Shown: positions 17,281 to 25,931 of the stretch, in pieces
How positions within the stretch are numbered: position 1 is the stretch's first letter
Layout of the letters: every line of letters starts with the position of its first letter
Source: DASUBV01 sp963822485
Lineage (GTDB): Bacteria > Actinomycetota > Actinomycetes > Streptosporangiales > Streptosporangiaceae
Assembly: GCA_963822485.1 (NCBI GenBank)
Contig: CAWGHW010000005.1
Coordinates: 229,811-293,810 of the forward strand
Reading direction: 5' to 3'
Length of the DNA: 64,000 bases
Translations under genes and position numbers: made by a program
The notes under the pieces: generated by a model
What the model saw: only the letters and a program-made list of their open reading frames with translations
What the model was told of the DNA's origin: nothing
Databases searched by the model: none

Positions 17281-18111
17281 TTACCGCAGTCCGGCGAACA
17301 GGTCCGTCTCCGGCACCGGAGCGCCGGTCCTGTCGGTGACCCGGACGAAGCTCTCCTGCCCGAACGCCTCGGCCGCCACGTCCTCGGGGATCTTGCTGAA
17401 CCACGAGTCGGCGATCTGGCTGGCGTGGGCCAGCAGCGCGTTCCGCTTCACCTCCAGCAGGTCCCGGATGTCGACCGTCGTCGTGATGCGCCGCTCCTCC
17501 TCGTCCATCTGCTTGATCATCTCCGGGGTGACCTCGTCCCACTCACCCACGTCCTCGCCCGCGGCGCGCAGCGCCTCCATGACCTTCCGCCAGGAACTGC
17601 GCCGCATCGCGATCTGGTAGAACTTCGCCGGCAGGCCCGATGACGCCACCGCCGCGGCCGCCGACTTGGCCGCGTGCACGTGGTCGGGGTGCTGGTAGGC
17701 GCTGTTGTCGTCGTAGGTAATGACCACCTGGGGCCGGTACTGCTCGATCAGCGCCACGATCCGGGCCGCCACCAGCTCCTGCGGCACGTTGCAGAACGCG
17801 TCGGGCCGGTTGCGGTAGTCCCACTCCGGCATGCCCGAGTCGTGGTAGCCGAGCAGCTCCAGGTGAGTCACGCCGAGGATCTTGGCCGACTCGCGCAGCT
17901 CGCTGAGCCTGATCTGGGCCACCGCCTGCTCGTCGTGCCCGTCGTCGCCCGGCTTGACCTGGCCGGGCGCGTCGCCGAACTCACCGTTCGTACAGGTCAC
18001 GACGACCGTGCGGATGCCCTCCGCCGAATATTTAGCCAGCACGCCCCCGGTGCTCGAAGCTTCGTCGTCGGGGTGCGCGTGTACCGCCATCAAGGTCAGT
18101 GTTTCCGCCAT
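17281..18111 (-). CDS. mca: Mycothiol S-conjugate amidase Mca
   Basis: This 276-residue zinc amidase of the LmbE/PIG-L family cleaves mycothiol S-conjugates to release mercapturic acids for export in detoxification. Zinc motifs are AHPDDE near residue 12 and YQHPDHVHA near 145. HLELLGYHDSGMPEWDYRN and the C-terminal LLAHASQIADSWF distinguish Mca/MshB. The ATG at 18111 gives normal length; the open frame extending to 18747 is the antisense of the DksA-like gene and was discarded. It is divergent from that gene with an 80-nt shared promoter region. Confidence 0.93.
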   Translation of the reverse strand: MAETLTLMAVHAHPDDEASSTGGVLAKYSAEGIRTVVVTCTNGEFGDAPGQVKPGDDGHDEQAVAQIRLSELRESAKILGVTHLELLGYHDSGMPEWDYRNRPDAFCNVPQELVAARIVALIEQYRPQVVITYDDNSAYQHPDHVHAAKSAAAAVASSGLPAKFYQIAMRRSSWRKVMEALRAAGEDVGEWDEVTPEMIKQMDEEERRITTTVDIRDLLEVKRNALLAHASQIADSWFSKIPEDVAAEAFGQESFVRVTDRTGAPVPETDLFAGLR

Positions 18112-18191
18112 GGTCCCAGCCTGCCTGATGGCACCGACATCCGCCGAATCGACGGGCCCGCTCGGTCCGGCGGATCTGCTATGCAGGGCTG

Positions 18192-18599
18192 ATGACGTCG
18201 CCATCGGATGCCCAGGGCCGGCTGGCCCGGAGTCGGCTGGCCCGGAGTCGGCTGGCCCGGAGTCGGCTGGCCGAGGACCGGAGCGAGACCCTGGACCGGC
18301 TGTCCGGCCTGGAGCGCGAGCGGGCCGGCATCGTCGAGGCCACCGAGTCGGCCAACAGCGACGACGAGCACGACCCCGAGGGCGCGACGATCGCGTTCGA
18401 GCGTGAGCACACCACCGCGCTGCTGGAGCGGGCCCGCCAGCACCTCGACGAGATCGACGCGGCCCTGCGCCGCCTGGACGAGGGCGGCTACGGCACCTGC
18501 GCCACCTGCGGCCAGCCCATCGCCGCCGACCGCCTGGCCGCCCGCCCCACCGCCACCACCTGCATCCGCTGCGCCACCCACCCCCGCCCCCGCCCCTGA
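18192..18599 (+). CDS. DksA/TraR-type C4 zinc finger protein
   Basis: This 135-residue DksA/TraR-like protein has a coiled-coil helix pair (about 30-95) and a zinc finger GTCATCGQPIAADRL ... TTCIRC. These proteins bind the RNA polymerase secondary channel and alter initiation. The acidic tip reads ESANSDDEHDPEGA. The N-terminal 30 residues contain three perfect repeats RLARS (15-bp units), absent in relatives. The C-terminus ends in a short Pro/Arg run. It is divergent from mca and lies about 240 nt left of the insertion sequence. Confidence 0.85.
   Translation: MTSPSDAQGRLARSRLARSRLARSRLAEDRSETLDRLSGLERERAGIVEATESANSDDEHDPEGATIAFEREHTTALLERARQHLDEIDAALRRLDEGGYGTCATCGQPIAADRLAARPTATTCIRCATHPRPRP
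18219..18263 (+). repeat. Perfect 15-bp tandem repeats in DksA-like N-terminus
   Basis: There are three identical units CGGCTGGCCCGGAGT followed by a diverged fourth (CGGCTGGCCGAGGAC). The repeats keep the reading frame and add RLARS units to a flexible N-terminus. Confidence 0.92.
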
Positions 18600-18839
18600 C
18601 CCGGCCACCGGCGCGGGTGGATAACCGGGGCGGTGCTGGCCAGGCCAGCGACGGGCCCCGGTCCAGGCCAGCCCAGCGCAGTCCAGCCCAGCAGCGTTGG
18701 CGTTCGCCTGGCCGCGCCGACCGGCTCACACCCGCTACGGCAGCCACACCCCTCCCGCTGGCCGCAGCCCTCCCAGCAAGCCCCCGACCAGATCCAGCCT
18801 TATCGTCCGCCGAAAACCGCGATGAGCCCCGGCGAACGT

Positions 18840-20726
18840 CATGGTTGGCCCTCTGGTGACGCTAGAGGACCCTGTTGGCTTATTCGGACTCAGGCGGCGG
18901 CGGTCAGCTGGAGTCGCTGGAGGTGGGTAGTCCGGGTCCGGTCTAGTGGCTTGCCAGTCCACCAGGCATCCATCCGGATGAGGTTGATGGCGGCTGCTGC
19001 GGCGGCGTGCTCGAGGGTGGTCCTGGGCAGGCCGAGGTAGCGGGCGCGGCGGATGCCGGTGACGTGGGTGGCCTGGGCGATGGTGCCCTCGACGCCGGCG
19101 CGGATGGCGTAGCGGCGCTGCCATCCGGTGGTGGCCCGGGCAGCGCGGGCGGTGGTGACGGCCTCGTGGATCTCGCGGGGCCGCAGGCCGAGCTGCCGGC
19201 CGGCGGCCGAGGTGGTGCACTTGCCGCGGGCCGGGCAGGGCCGGCACGCGGCCGGGGGGAACCTGACCGTGATCACGTCGTTGCCGCTGCTGCTGACGTG
19301 CTCGCACCAGGTGCGGCTGGCGGTGCCCTGGGGGCAGGTGACCTGCCGGGCGTCCCAGTCGATGGTGAACATGTCCGCGGTGTACCCGCCGGACCGGGCC
19401 TGCGGGGTGGCGGTGGTCAGCAGCGGGCCGGTCAGGGTGATCCCCCGCGCAGCCGAGGCGACCAGCAGGTCCGCGGAGGCATACCCGGAATCGGCCACGT
19501 GCTCGGCGGGGGCCAGCCCGGCGGCGGCCAGCATGTCGTGGACGGGCTCGGTCATCGCCACGTCGGTCCTGGTGGCCTCGGTGGTGGCCACGTTCGTGAT
19601 CAGGTTCGGCGCCGGCCGGGCGCGGCCGGGGCCGGGCTCGTGGCAGGTCTCGGAGAGGTGGACCTTGTACCCCGTCCACCGGGTGCTGCGCTTCTCGGAG
19701 TACCGGGCACCGGTGTCATACGGGGAGCAGATCAGGTACCTGCCCGGCGGGAGGCCATGCTCGCTGGCCTCCCGCCGGATCACCTGCTCCCCGCGCTCAT
19801 CAGCGACCCGGTAGTACTGCTGGACCCAGACCCGGCGCAGCACCTGCACGGCGGGCAGCTCCCGCAGCCAGGACAGCGCGCCCGGCGCCCGGACCGCTTC
19901 CAGCAGCGCGTAGCCGTCCTTCCCGTACTGCACCGCCAGCGCCTGGCGCTTCGCCGCGCTGCCCGGCAGCCGGATCTCATCGACCGGCTGCCCGTACACC
20001 TCCTGCCACGACGCGTCGATCACCTGAGCCAGCCACCCCGGCGCCGCCACGGCGAGGGTCTCCAGCGCCGCCCGGACCGTCTCCCCGGCCAGCTCCAGCC
20101 GGTTCAGGTCCGCGATCCGCCCCAGCACGTGCGTGGAATCCGTGCGCTGCCGCCCGCCGGCCTCCACCAGGCCCAGCTCCTTCAGCCGGCCCAGCAGCAG
20201 GTCAAAGATCACCCGCTCCTGGCCCCCGGCTACCAGCCGGGACCGGAACTCACTCAGCACGCTGAAGTCGAACCCCCCATCCTCCAGCTCAAGGCCCAGG
20301 CAGTACTTCCAGTCCAGCCGCCCCCGCACCGCATCCGCGGCCTGCCGGTCGGCCAGGTTCTCGCTGAACTGCAGCACGGTCACCATCGCCAGCTGCGCCG
20401 GCGAGATCCCCGGCCTGCCCCGCGACCCGTACACCCCCGCGAACGCGCCATCGCCGCACCAGGCCCCCAGCCGATCACGCGCCCGGATCGCCAGCGACCC
20501 CTTCCGGAACGCGCTCCGCGCGACCCTGGCCGTCTCGGCCGGGACCTCCGGCCACGGCCGCGGCTGCATCGACATAACCACCCGATTCTGCAGCCGCGAA
20601 CGGGGACAGGGAAGCGACCGCAGGCAAAGATGATGAACCATCCACGACCAGCCCCCCGGGACGCCGCCCGGCGCGTCGCCGAATAAGCCAACAGGGTCCT
20701 AGAGCAGCACCAGAGGGCCAACCATG
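18840..20726. mobile_element. IS1182-type insertion sequence, complete
   Basis: This 1887-bp element has 48-bp terminal inverted repeats (18840-18887 and 20679-20726) that both begin CATGGTTGGCCCTCTGGTG and end GGACCCTGTTGGCTTATTCGG, differing only in the eight central positions. The 4-bp sequence ACGT directly flanks both ends (18836-18839 and 20727-20730), consistent with a target-site duplication. One transposase gene fills the element. It sits in a non-coding gap between the DksA-like and aquaporin genes, so it does not disrupt a recognisable gene. Near-intact ends and an open transposase frame suggest recent activity. Confidence 0.92.
18890..20575 (-). CDS. IS1182 family DDE transposase
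   Basis: This 561-residue transposase begins MSMQPRPWPEVPAETARVAR, the usual IS1182-family opening. Features in order are: helical N-terminal domain (GRPGISPAQLAMVTVLQFSENL), RQRTDSTHV with the first catalytic Asp, VADSGYASADLL with the second Asp, a Cys pair CRPCPARGKC, and RAGVEGTIAQATHVTGIRRARYLG with the catalytic Glu. The frame is open to 20641, but the ATG at 20575 matches family starts. The gene ends 2-3 nt inside the left inverted repeat boundary. No frameshift is present, unlike many chromosomal genes in this window. Confidence 0.92.
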   Translation of the reverse strand: MSMQPRPWPEVPAETARVARSAFRKGSLAIRARDRLGAWCGDGAFAGVYGSRGRPGISPAQLAMVTVLQFSENLADRQAADAVRGRLDWKYCLGLELEDGGFDFSVLSEFRSRLVAGGQERVIFDLLLGRLKELGLVEAGGRQRTDSTHVLGRIADLNRLELAGETVRAALETLAVAAPGWLAQVIDASWQEVYGQPVDEIRLPGSAAKRQALAVQYGKDGYALLEAVRAPGALSWLRELPAVQVLRRVWVQQYYRVADERGEQVIRREASEHGLPPGRYLICSPYDTGARYSEKRSTRWTGYKVHLSETCHEPGPGRARPAPNLITNVATTEATRTDVAMTEPVHDMLAAAGLAPAEHVADSGYASADLLVASAARGITLTGPLLTTATPQARSGGYTADMFTIDWDARQVTCPQGTASRTWCEHVSSSGNDVITVRFPPAACRPCPARGKCTTSAAGRQLGLRPREIHEAVTTARAARATTGWQRRYAIRAGVEGTIAQATHVTGIRRARYLGLPRTTLEHAAAAAAINLIRMDAWWTGKPLDRTRTTHLQRLQLTAAA

Positions 20727-20742
20727 ACGTCGGCTCACCCCC

Positions 20743-21747
20743 TCACGAGCCGGGGGCCGGGCCGGCGTGGCCGGGAGCCGCGTCGGGCGAGCCGGGCTGG
20801 GCGGGGGCCGGGCCAGCGTGGCCGGGGGGCGGGTTGGGGTGGCCGATCCGGCCGGGGATCCAGACCGTGCCCAGGGTGCCCTGGGCGGCGTGGGTGCCGG
20901 TGGGGCCGCCGCCGGGGCCGCGCAGGAGGTGGGCGATGCCCACGGCGGCGCCCGCGCCGAGCAGCGGGCCGGCCAGGTAGGCCCACCAGGAGGTCCAGTC
21001 GGCCAGGACCAGGGCGGGGCCGAGCGACCGGGCCGGGTTCATGGACGCCCCGCTGACCGGGGCCCCGAACAGGCCGGCCAGCGCGATGTAGCTGCCGACC
21101 CCGATCGCGGCGATCGGGCCGAGTTGCTGGGCGCCGGAGGCGGTGCCCAGGATCACGCTGACCAGCCCGCAGGTCAGCAGGGCCTCCCAGAGCATCGCCG
21201 AGGCCGTCGGGATGCCGGCGCCCGGCAGCGCCAGGCCCGCCCCGCCGTGCCGGCCGACGAAGGCCCACAGGGCCAGCGTGGCCAGCACCGCCCCGGCCAG
21301 CTGGGCCAGGACGTAGTACGGGACGCGTCGCCAGGGAAAGTCGCCGCGCGCGGCGAAGGCCAGGCTGACCGCCGGGTTGAGGTGCGCCCCGGACACGTTG
21401 CCCATGAACAGGATGACCGCCACCACCATCAGCGCCGGCGCCACGACCAGGGCCGGGCCGGGGATGGCGTGGCCGCCGAACCGGGCGTTGACCATCCCGC
21501 CGCCGACCGCCACGAGCACCAGGAAGAACGTGCCGAGCAGCTCGGAGAAGACCCGGCGGGCCTCGTAGCTGTCGTCCCAGAAGTCGGTCTGGTGGACGGC
21601 CGCATTGGGCAGGCCGAAGGACCGCAGCGTGGCCGCGGCCCGCGGCGGAATGCGCACCGCCGGCACGGCCTGCCAGCCCTTCGGCGTAGGCGGCGCCTGC
21701 TGTCGCCGCCGCGTCCGGCCGATCGGCGCCCTCGGACCGGTGGGCAC
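20743..21747 (-). CDS. MIP family channel (aquaporin/glycerol facilitator)
   Basis: This six-helix major intrinsic protein has both half-helix motifs, HLNPAVS and SMNPARS; water or small neutral solutes are the expected cargo. It is about 334 residues and has a long Pro/Gly/Ala/His-rich C-terminal tail with repeated GHAGPAP units. The N-terminus is uncertain. GTG 21747 has no ribosome site, whereas ATG 21811 in the neighbouring frame has a strong GGAGGAG and encodes a Gly/Asp/Ala-rich leader, so a +1 base between about 21690 and 21800 may have displaced the real start. Its 3' end lies 12 nt from the insertion-sequence target duplication. Confidence 0.85.
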   Translation of the reverse strand: MPTGPRAPIGRTRRRQQAPPTPKGWQAVPAVRIPPRAAATLRSFGLPNAAVHQTDFWDDSYEARRVFSELLGTFFLVLVAVGGGMVNARFGGHAIPGPALVVAPALMVVAVILFMGNVSGAHLNPAVSLAFAARGDFPWRRVPYYVLAQLAGAVLATLALWAFVGRHGGAGLALPGAGIPTASAMLWEALLTCGLVSVILGTASGAQQLGPIAAIGVGSYIALAGLFGAPVSGASMNPARSLGPALVLADWTSWWAYLAGPLLGAGAAVGIAHLLRGPGGGPTGTHAAQGTLGTVWIPGRIGHPNPPPGHAGPAPAQPGSPDAAPGHAGPAPGS

Positions 21748-21930
21748 CGTCCGGCTGGCCGGCGCCGTCCGGGCCGGCCGACGGATCCGGGCCGCCTGAC
21801 TGGCTGCTCATCGCCGGCTCCTCCGCTCGCGTGGACCGAGCTTAGTTCGGGCCCTGCCCAGGTTGAACCTAGATGATCGCCGGGCCGTTCAGCTAACGGG
21901 CTGTCCTGCGACCGAAGGGTGGTACACGCG

Positions 21931-22404
21931 ATGAGAATCCTGCTGCCGAGAGCGATCGCCGGGTCGGCGGCGCGCTGGGCGGGTGGCACCGTGCTAGCGG
22001 TCGCGCTAGCCGGCACCGCCGTCGCCGCCGGGCCGATGGCCGCCTCCGCTCAAGTGATGCCCGCGCACAGTTCGAAGTCGGCCGTAGTCGTCAAAGCGGC
22101 CAATCGGCACCATTTCGGCAAGATCCTGGTCACGCCCAAGGGCCGCGCGCTGTACGTGCTCCCCCACGGGTCCTGCACCGGCGCCTGCCTGAGCGTCTGG
22201 CCCCGGCTGGTCATGCCGCGCGGCAAGACCATGCCCAAGGGCGCCAGGTGCCTGGGCACGGCCAAGTTCGGCGCCCACGGCCGGCTCCAGGTCACCTACC
22301 ACAAGATGCGCCTGTACACCTTCGCCGATGACAGCGGGACGAGCGTGGACGGCAACGGCCTGGCGGGCTTCAAGGTGGCCAAGGTCGTCAAGTGCCGCCG
22401 CTAG
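21931..22404 (+). CDS. Secreted COG4315-type repeat protein
   Basis: This 157-residue secreted protein has a long signal peptide (hydrophobic core within residues 18-40). The mature part contains two copies of the short repeat typical of the predicted lipoprotein family with Y-x4-D motifs: GKILVTPKGRALYVLPHGSCTGACLSVWP and a second copy around YHKMRLYTFADDSGTSVDGNG. A Cys pair (SCTGAC) is retained. The function of the family is unknown. The start at 21931 gives the best signal peptide; a GTG-type extension to 21919 is possible. Confidence 0.8.
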   Translation: MRILLPRAIAGSAARWAGGTVLAVALAGTAVAAGPMAASAQVMPAHSSKSAVVVKAANRHHFGKILVTPKGRALYVLPHGSCTGACLSVWPRLVMPRGKTMPKGARCLGTAKFGAHGRLQVTYHKMRLYTFADDSGTSVDGNGLAGFKVAKVVKCRR

Positions 22405-22461
22405 CGCCCCGCTAGCCGACCGCCGCTAGCCGACCGCCACTCAAGCTCCCCGGCCGCCACT

Positions 22462-22525
22462 CAAGCTCCCCGGCCGGCGGCTCACGGGACAGAGCCGCCC
22501 CGTGAGCCGTCGGCCGGGGCTTGTG
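22462..22525. terminator. Long bidirectional hairpin between convergent genes
   Basis: The arms around CCGGCCGGCGGCTCACGGG (22470-22488) pair with 22499-22517 over 19 bp with a single mismatch, and the stem can extend outward through CAAGC/GCTTG. The loop is about 10 nt and no U-tract follows. It sits between the convergent genes ending at 22404 and 22547. Just to the left is a two-copy 20-bp direct repeat (CCACTCAAGCTCCCCGGCCG). Confidence 0.7.
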
Positions 22526-22546
22526 GCCCAGGGCTAGCGCCCGGGC

Positions 22547-23914
22547 CTAGCCGGCCATCCGGTCGAGTACCTGCCGGACCAGGTCCAGCGGCGTGTGCGG
22601 GTGCAGGAACGCGAACCGGGCCACCGTCTCGCCCTCCCACGAGGTGGGCGGCAGGAACGCCACCTGGTCGGCCAGCAGCTGGTCGGCCCAGCGCGTGTAG
22701 TCATCGGGGCCCCAGCCGTGCCGCCGGAACAGCACCACGGACAGGTCGGGCTCGCGGATCAGCTCCAGGTAGTCGCGGGTGCGGATCTCCGCGGCGGCCT
22801 GGCCGGCCAGCGCGATCGCGGCCTCGATGGCGCTGGTGTAGGCGCGGACGCCGTGCACGGCCAGCGAGAACCACAGCGGCAGCCCGCGCGCCCGCCGGGT
22901 CAGGTGGTAGGCGTAGTCGGTCGGGTTCCAGGTGGTCGGCTGCTCGTGGATCACGTCCAGGTAGGACGCGTCCTGCCGGTGCACCGAGCGGGCCAGCGCC
23001 GGGTCGCGGTAGAGCAGGGCCGCGCAGTCGTAGGGCGCGAACAGCCACTTGTGCGGGTCGACGACGAACGAGTCGGCGTTCTCGATCCCGGCGTAGCGGT
23101 CCCGGACGCTCGGGGCGAACAGGCCCGCGCCGCCGTAGGCGCCGTCCACGTGAAGCCAGAGGCCGTACTCGCGGGCCACGGCCGAGAGGCCGGCCAGGTC
23201 ATCCACGATGCCCGCGTTGGTGGTCCCGGCGGTGGCGACCACGGCCGCGACCGAGGCGGGATCGCCGTCCGCCTTGAGCGCGGCCCGGACATCCTCCCCG
23301 GTCAGCCGGTGGTCGGCCGAGGGCACGAGGAGCGGGTCCATCTCCAGCAGCCGCAGGGTGTTCCCGATCGAGGAGTGGGCGTCGGATCCGACGGCCACCC
23401 GCCACCGGCCGGTGGCGCGCCGGGGGTCGGCCGCGGCCCGCTTGGCCATCTCGCGGGCCACCGCGAGCGCCGACAGGTTGGCCGCCGAGCCGCCGGAGAC
23501 AAAGCAGCCGCCGGCCCGGGGCGGCAGCCCGGCCCGGCGGGCGATCAGGGCCAGCACCTGGTTCTCGGCGTGGATCGCGCCGGCCGCCTCCAGCCAGGAG
23601 ATGCCCTGGATGGAGGCGCAGGAGACCAGCATGTCGAACAGCAGCGCGGCCTTGGTCGGCGCGGCGGGGATGAAGCCCAGGAAGCGCGGGCTGTCGGCGG
23701 AGATCACCGCGGGCGCCACCGTGGCGGCGTACACGCCGAGCACCTGGTCGGGGTTATGCCCCTCCTCGCCGATCAGCCCGGACATGGCGGCCTCGAGGTC
23801 GGCCGGGTCCTGGCAGCCCTGGTCCAGGGGCACGGGGTCCAGCCGCAGCCGGTTCTCGGCGTAGGCCAGCACGGATCTGATCATCTGCTCGGTCGTCGCG
23901 TCCACGCTGTGCAT
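22547..23914 (-). CDS. Pyridoxal-dependent (group II) amino acid decarboxylase
   Basis: This 455-residue PLP decarboxylase belongs to the aromatic-L-amino-acid/DABA-type group. The cofactor lysine is in VDPHKWLFAPYDCAALLYRD. Other conserved parts are FVSGGSAANLSALAVARE, SDAHSSIGNTLRLL, TAGTTNAGIVDDL and LHVDGAYGG. The C-terminal small domain ends FAFLHPHTPLDLVRQVLD. The substrate could be tyrosine, tryptophan, DOPA or diaminobutyrate. The ATG at 23914 gives family-normal length; an open frame extends to 24532 by chance. Confidence 0.92.
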   Translation of the reverse strand: MHSVDATTEQMIRSVLAYAENRLRLDPVPLDQGCQDPADLEAAMSGLIGEEGHNPDQVLGVYAATVAPAVISADSPRFLGFIPAAPTKAALLFDMLVSCASIQGISWLEAAGAIHAENQVLALIARRAGLPPRAGGCFVSGGSAANLSALAVAREMAKRAAADPRRATGRWRVAVGSDAHSSIGNTLRLLEMDPLLVPSADHRLTGEDVRAALKADGDPASVAAVVATAGTTNAGIVDDLAGLSAVAREYGLWLHVDGAYGGAGLFAPSVRDRYAGIENADSFVVDPHKWLFAPYDCAALLYRDPALARSVHRQDASYLDVIHEQPTTWNPTDYAYHLTRRARGLPLWFSLAVHGVRAYTSAIEAAIALAGQAAAEIRTRDYLELIREPDLSVVLFRRHGWGPDDYTRWADQLLADQVAFLPPTSWEGETVARFAFLHPHTPLDLVRQVLDRMAG

Positions 23915-23972
23915 GAGCCGAAACCTAGATCGCCGCGACCCGGCTGGCAATGGCCGGGCGAGTACGCCGGGT

Positions 23973-25254
23973 TCACCGGGTCGCGTCCGCCTCGTCGCCG
24001 GTCGCGTCTTCCGGCTGGGCGACCCAGGCCGAGAACACCGGGACGCCGTGCCACGGGCTGGCCGGCTCCTGCTTCCGCTCCGGGCCGTAGTAGGGCTCAC
24101 TGAGCGCCGGATCGATCGCGACGGCCACCACCGCGTAAGGGTGCGCGAACCGCAGTTCGGCCACCCGGCGCGTCTGGTGCCGGGGCATGGCCATGGCCGC
24201 CACGGCCAGCGAGGTGACCGCGGCGGCCTCGAACCCGGTCCGCGAGTACCGGGCCAGGGCGGACTGGGCGGCCTGCCAGGGGTCCGGGCCGGCCAGGGCG
24301 CGGGCGGCGGTCCCGAAGCCCAGTTCCGGGGCGTCGAGGGTGTGGGTGCTCTCGGCCGACCAGGCGGGCAGGACCGCGGTGCACAGGTCCTGGCTGCTGC
24401 TGGCCCACCGGTCCTCGCTGATCTGCCACAGCGGTGCCTGGCCCAGCGGCAGGTCGGCCAGCCGCCGTCGGGGCACCTCGGCGGCGACCTCGCCGCGACC
24501 GGACAGGTCGGGGTCGCTGACGGCACAGGCACAGGCGATGCGCTGCGCGGCGGCCAGGACGTCGCCGTAGGCCACGCCGTCGTCAGCGGCGACGCTGGCC
24601 ACCAGCAGGCCGTCTCTGGCCATGGCCAGGTGCACGGCGGCGTCGCCGGCCTCGGCGGTGCTCGCGATGAACTGCTCGTGGCCCTGGCCGCGGTGCGGGG
24701 TCCTCAGCACCTGGCTCAGCTCGCCGGCCCACGGGCTGCCGGCGCCCAGCTCGCTGGCGGGGGCCAGGTCGAACGGCGTCTGCCACGACACCCGGGTGGC
24801 CAGCGCGGTCGCCAGCACGAGGTAGACATCGGGCAGTGATCTCGACCGGGAACCGGTCGATGAGGCCGAACGTGTGCTCGCTGGCCCAGGCATCCAGCTC
24901 GGCCTGGTCCGGCAGGTCGCCGGTGGCCACGACGGCGGGCAGGGCGGCCCGCCAGTCGTCGAACCCCGATCCGAGCGGGGCGCCGGGCCGGGTCCAGGCG
25001 GCAGCCGCCGAGGCGACCAGCGGATGCGGGTGCTCCAGCAGGCCGGCCGCGAGCCGGGCCGCGGTGTCCACGTCGCAGCCCAGCACGTCGGTCAGGGTCT
25101 CGCGGTCGGTCCCCGCAGCCGCGGGACCGGCCAGCGCCAGCAGCAGCCACGCCCCCAGGGGCGACGCGACATGATGCTGGTGCCCGATGGCGGCGTGCAG
25201 CCGCCGGGCATACCGGGCCAGGCAGCTGCCCAGCGTCTGGGTATCGGTCGTCAC
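23973..25254 (-). pseudogene. Serpin-like protein, frameshifted as sequenced
   Basis: Two abutting frames reconstruct one protein of about 425 residues. The N-terminal frame (from GTG 25254) has HHVASPLGAWLLLALAGPAAAGTDRETL, reminiscent of the serpin opening SPlS..aL.m...GA.g.T. The C-terminal frame resumes at LPDVYLVLATALATRVSWQTPFD, like the serpin strand LVLaNAlyFkg.W..pF. One extra base near 24840 (GATCACTGCC) separates them. No signal peptide is evident and the reactive-centre loop is not recognisable, so inhibitory activity is uncertain. The family call is tentative. Confidence 0.6.
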
Positions 25255-25421
25255 GATCCCACTCTGCCGTACCGGCGCGGCGCGGAAGATGACCGACTGA
25301 CCGCAAAGTCCGGTCCGCAATAACCATCCCGCAATAAGACGCGATACGACCGTGATCAACGGACGGTAGAGTCCCCCGAGCTAGGTTCGCGACCAGAAGC
25401 GGCCGAGAGGATACGAGGGCC

Positions 25422-25931
25422 ATGAGAACAGCCGACGTGCTTGCTGACGCTTTCGGCAGGGTTCGCTATGAAGTGCACCAGTGCGTGGACAACCTCGGGC
25501 CTGACGAGCTGGCCTACCGCCCGGACGGGGCGGCCAACTCGATCGCGTGGCTGGTCTGGCACCTGACCAGGATCCAGGACGACCACGTGGCCGACGTCGC
25601 CGGCACGGAGCAGGTCTGGACGGCCGACGGCTGGGCGGACCGGTACGGGCTGCCGTTCCTGGCCTCCGCCACCGGCTACGGGCACGGCTCGGGGGAGGTC
25701 GCGGCGGTGCAGGTCAAGTCGGGCGAGCTGCTGACCGGCTACCACGACGCGGTCTACCAGCGCACGCTGCGCTACCTGCCGGGGCTGACCGACCAGGATC
25801 TGGACCGGGTCGTGGACACCAGCTGGGACCCGCCGGTCACGCTGGGCGTGCGGCTGATCAGCGTGATCTCCGACGACCTCCAGCACGTGGGCCAGGCGCA
25901 GTACCTCAGGGGCCTGCTGACTGCCCAGTGA
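25422..25931 (+). CDS. DinB/DUF664 family protein
   Basis: This 169-residue four-helix DinB-superfamily protein is of the type that uses mycothiol or similar thiols. Putative metal His residues are in AWLVWHLTRIQDDHVADV, GYHDAVYQRTL and SDDLQHVGQAQYLRGLL. Actinobacterial members include mycothiol-dependent isomerases and S-transferases, but the specific reaction cannot be assigned. The 3' end overlaps the convergent MFS gene by 26 nt. The start has GAGAGGAT upstream. Confidence 0.85.
   Translation: MRTADVLADAFGRVRYEVHQCVDNLGPDELAYRPDGAANSIAWLVWHLTRIQDDHVADVAGTEQVWTADGWADRYGLPFLASATGYGHGSGEVAAVQVKSGELLTGYHDAVYQRTLRYLPGLTDQDLDRVVDTSWDPPVTLGVRLISVISDDLQHVGQAQYLRGLLTAQ

Noticed and set aside
18112..18747. 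N-terminal extension of Mca to 488 residues
   Set aside because: The extension is antisense to the DksA-like gene and absent from Mca proteins; ATG 18111 gives the normal length.
22405..22546. Small RNA gene in the long hairpin region
   Set aside because: The symmetric hairpin between convergent gene ends is better explained as a bidirectional terminator; no promoter is visible.
23915..24532. N-terminal extension of the PLP decarboxylase to 661 residues
   Set aside because: It overlaps the serpin-like gene on the same strand in another frame and is Pro/Arg-rich; ATG 23914 begins the conserved domain.
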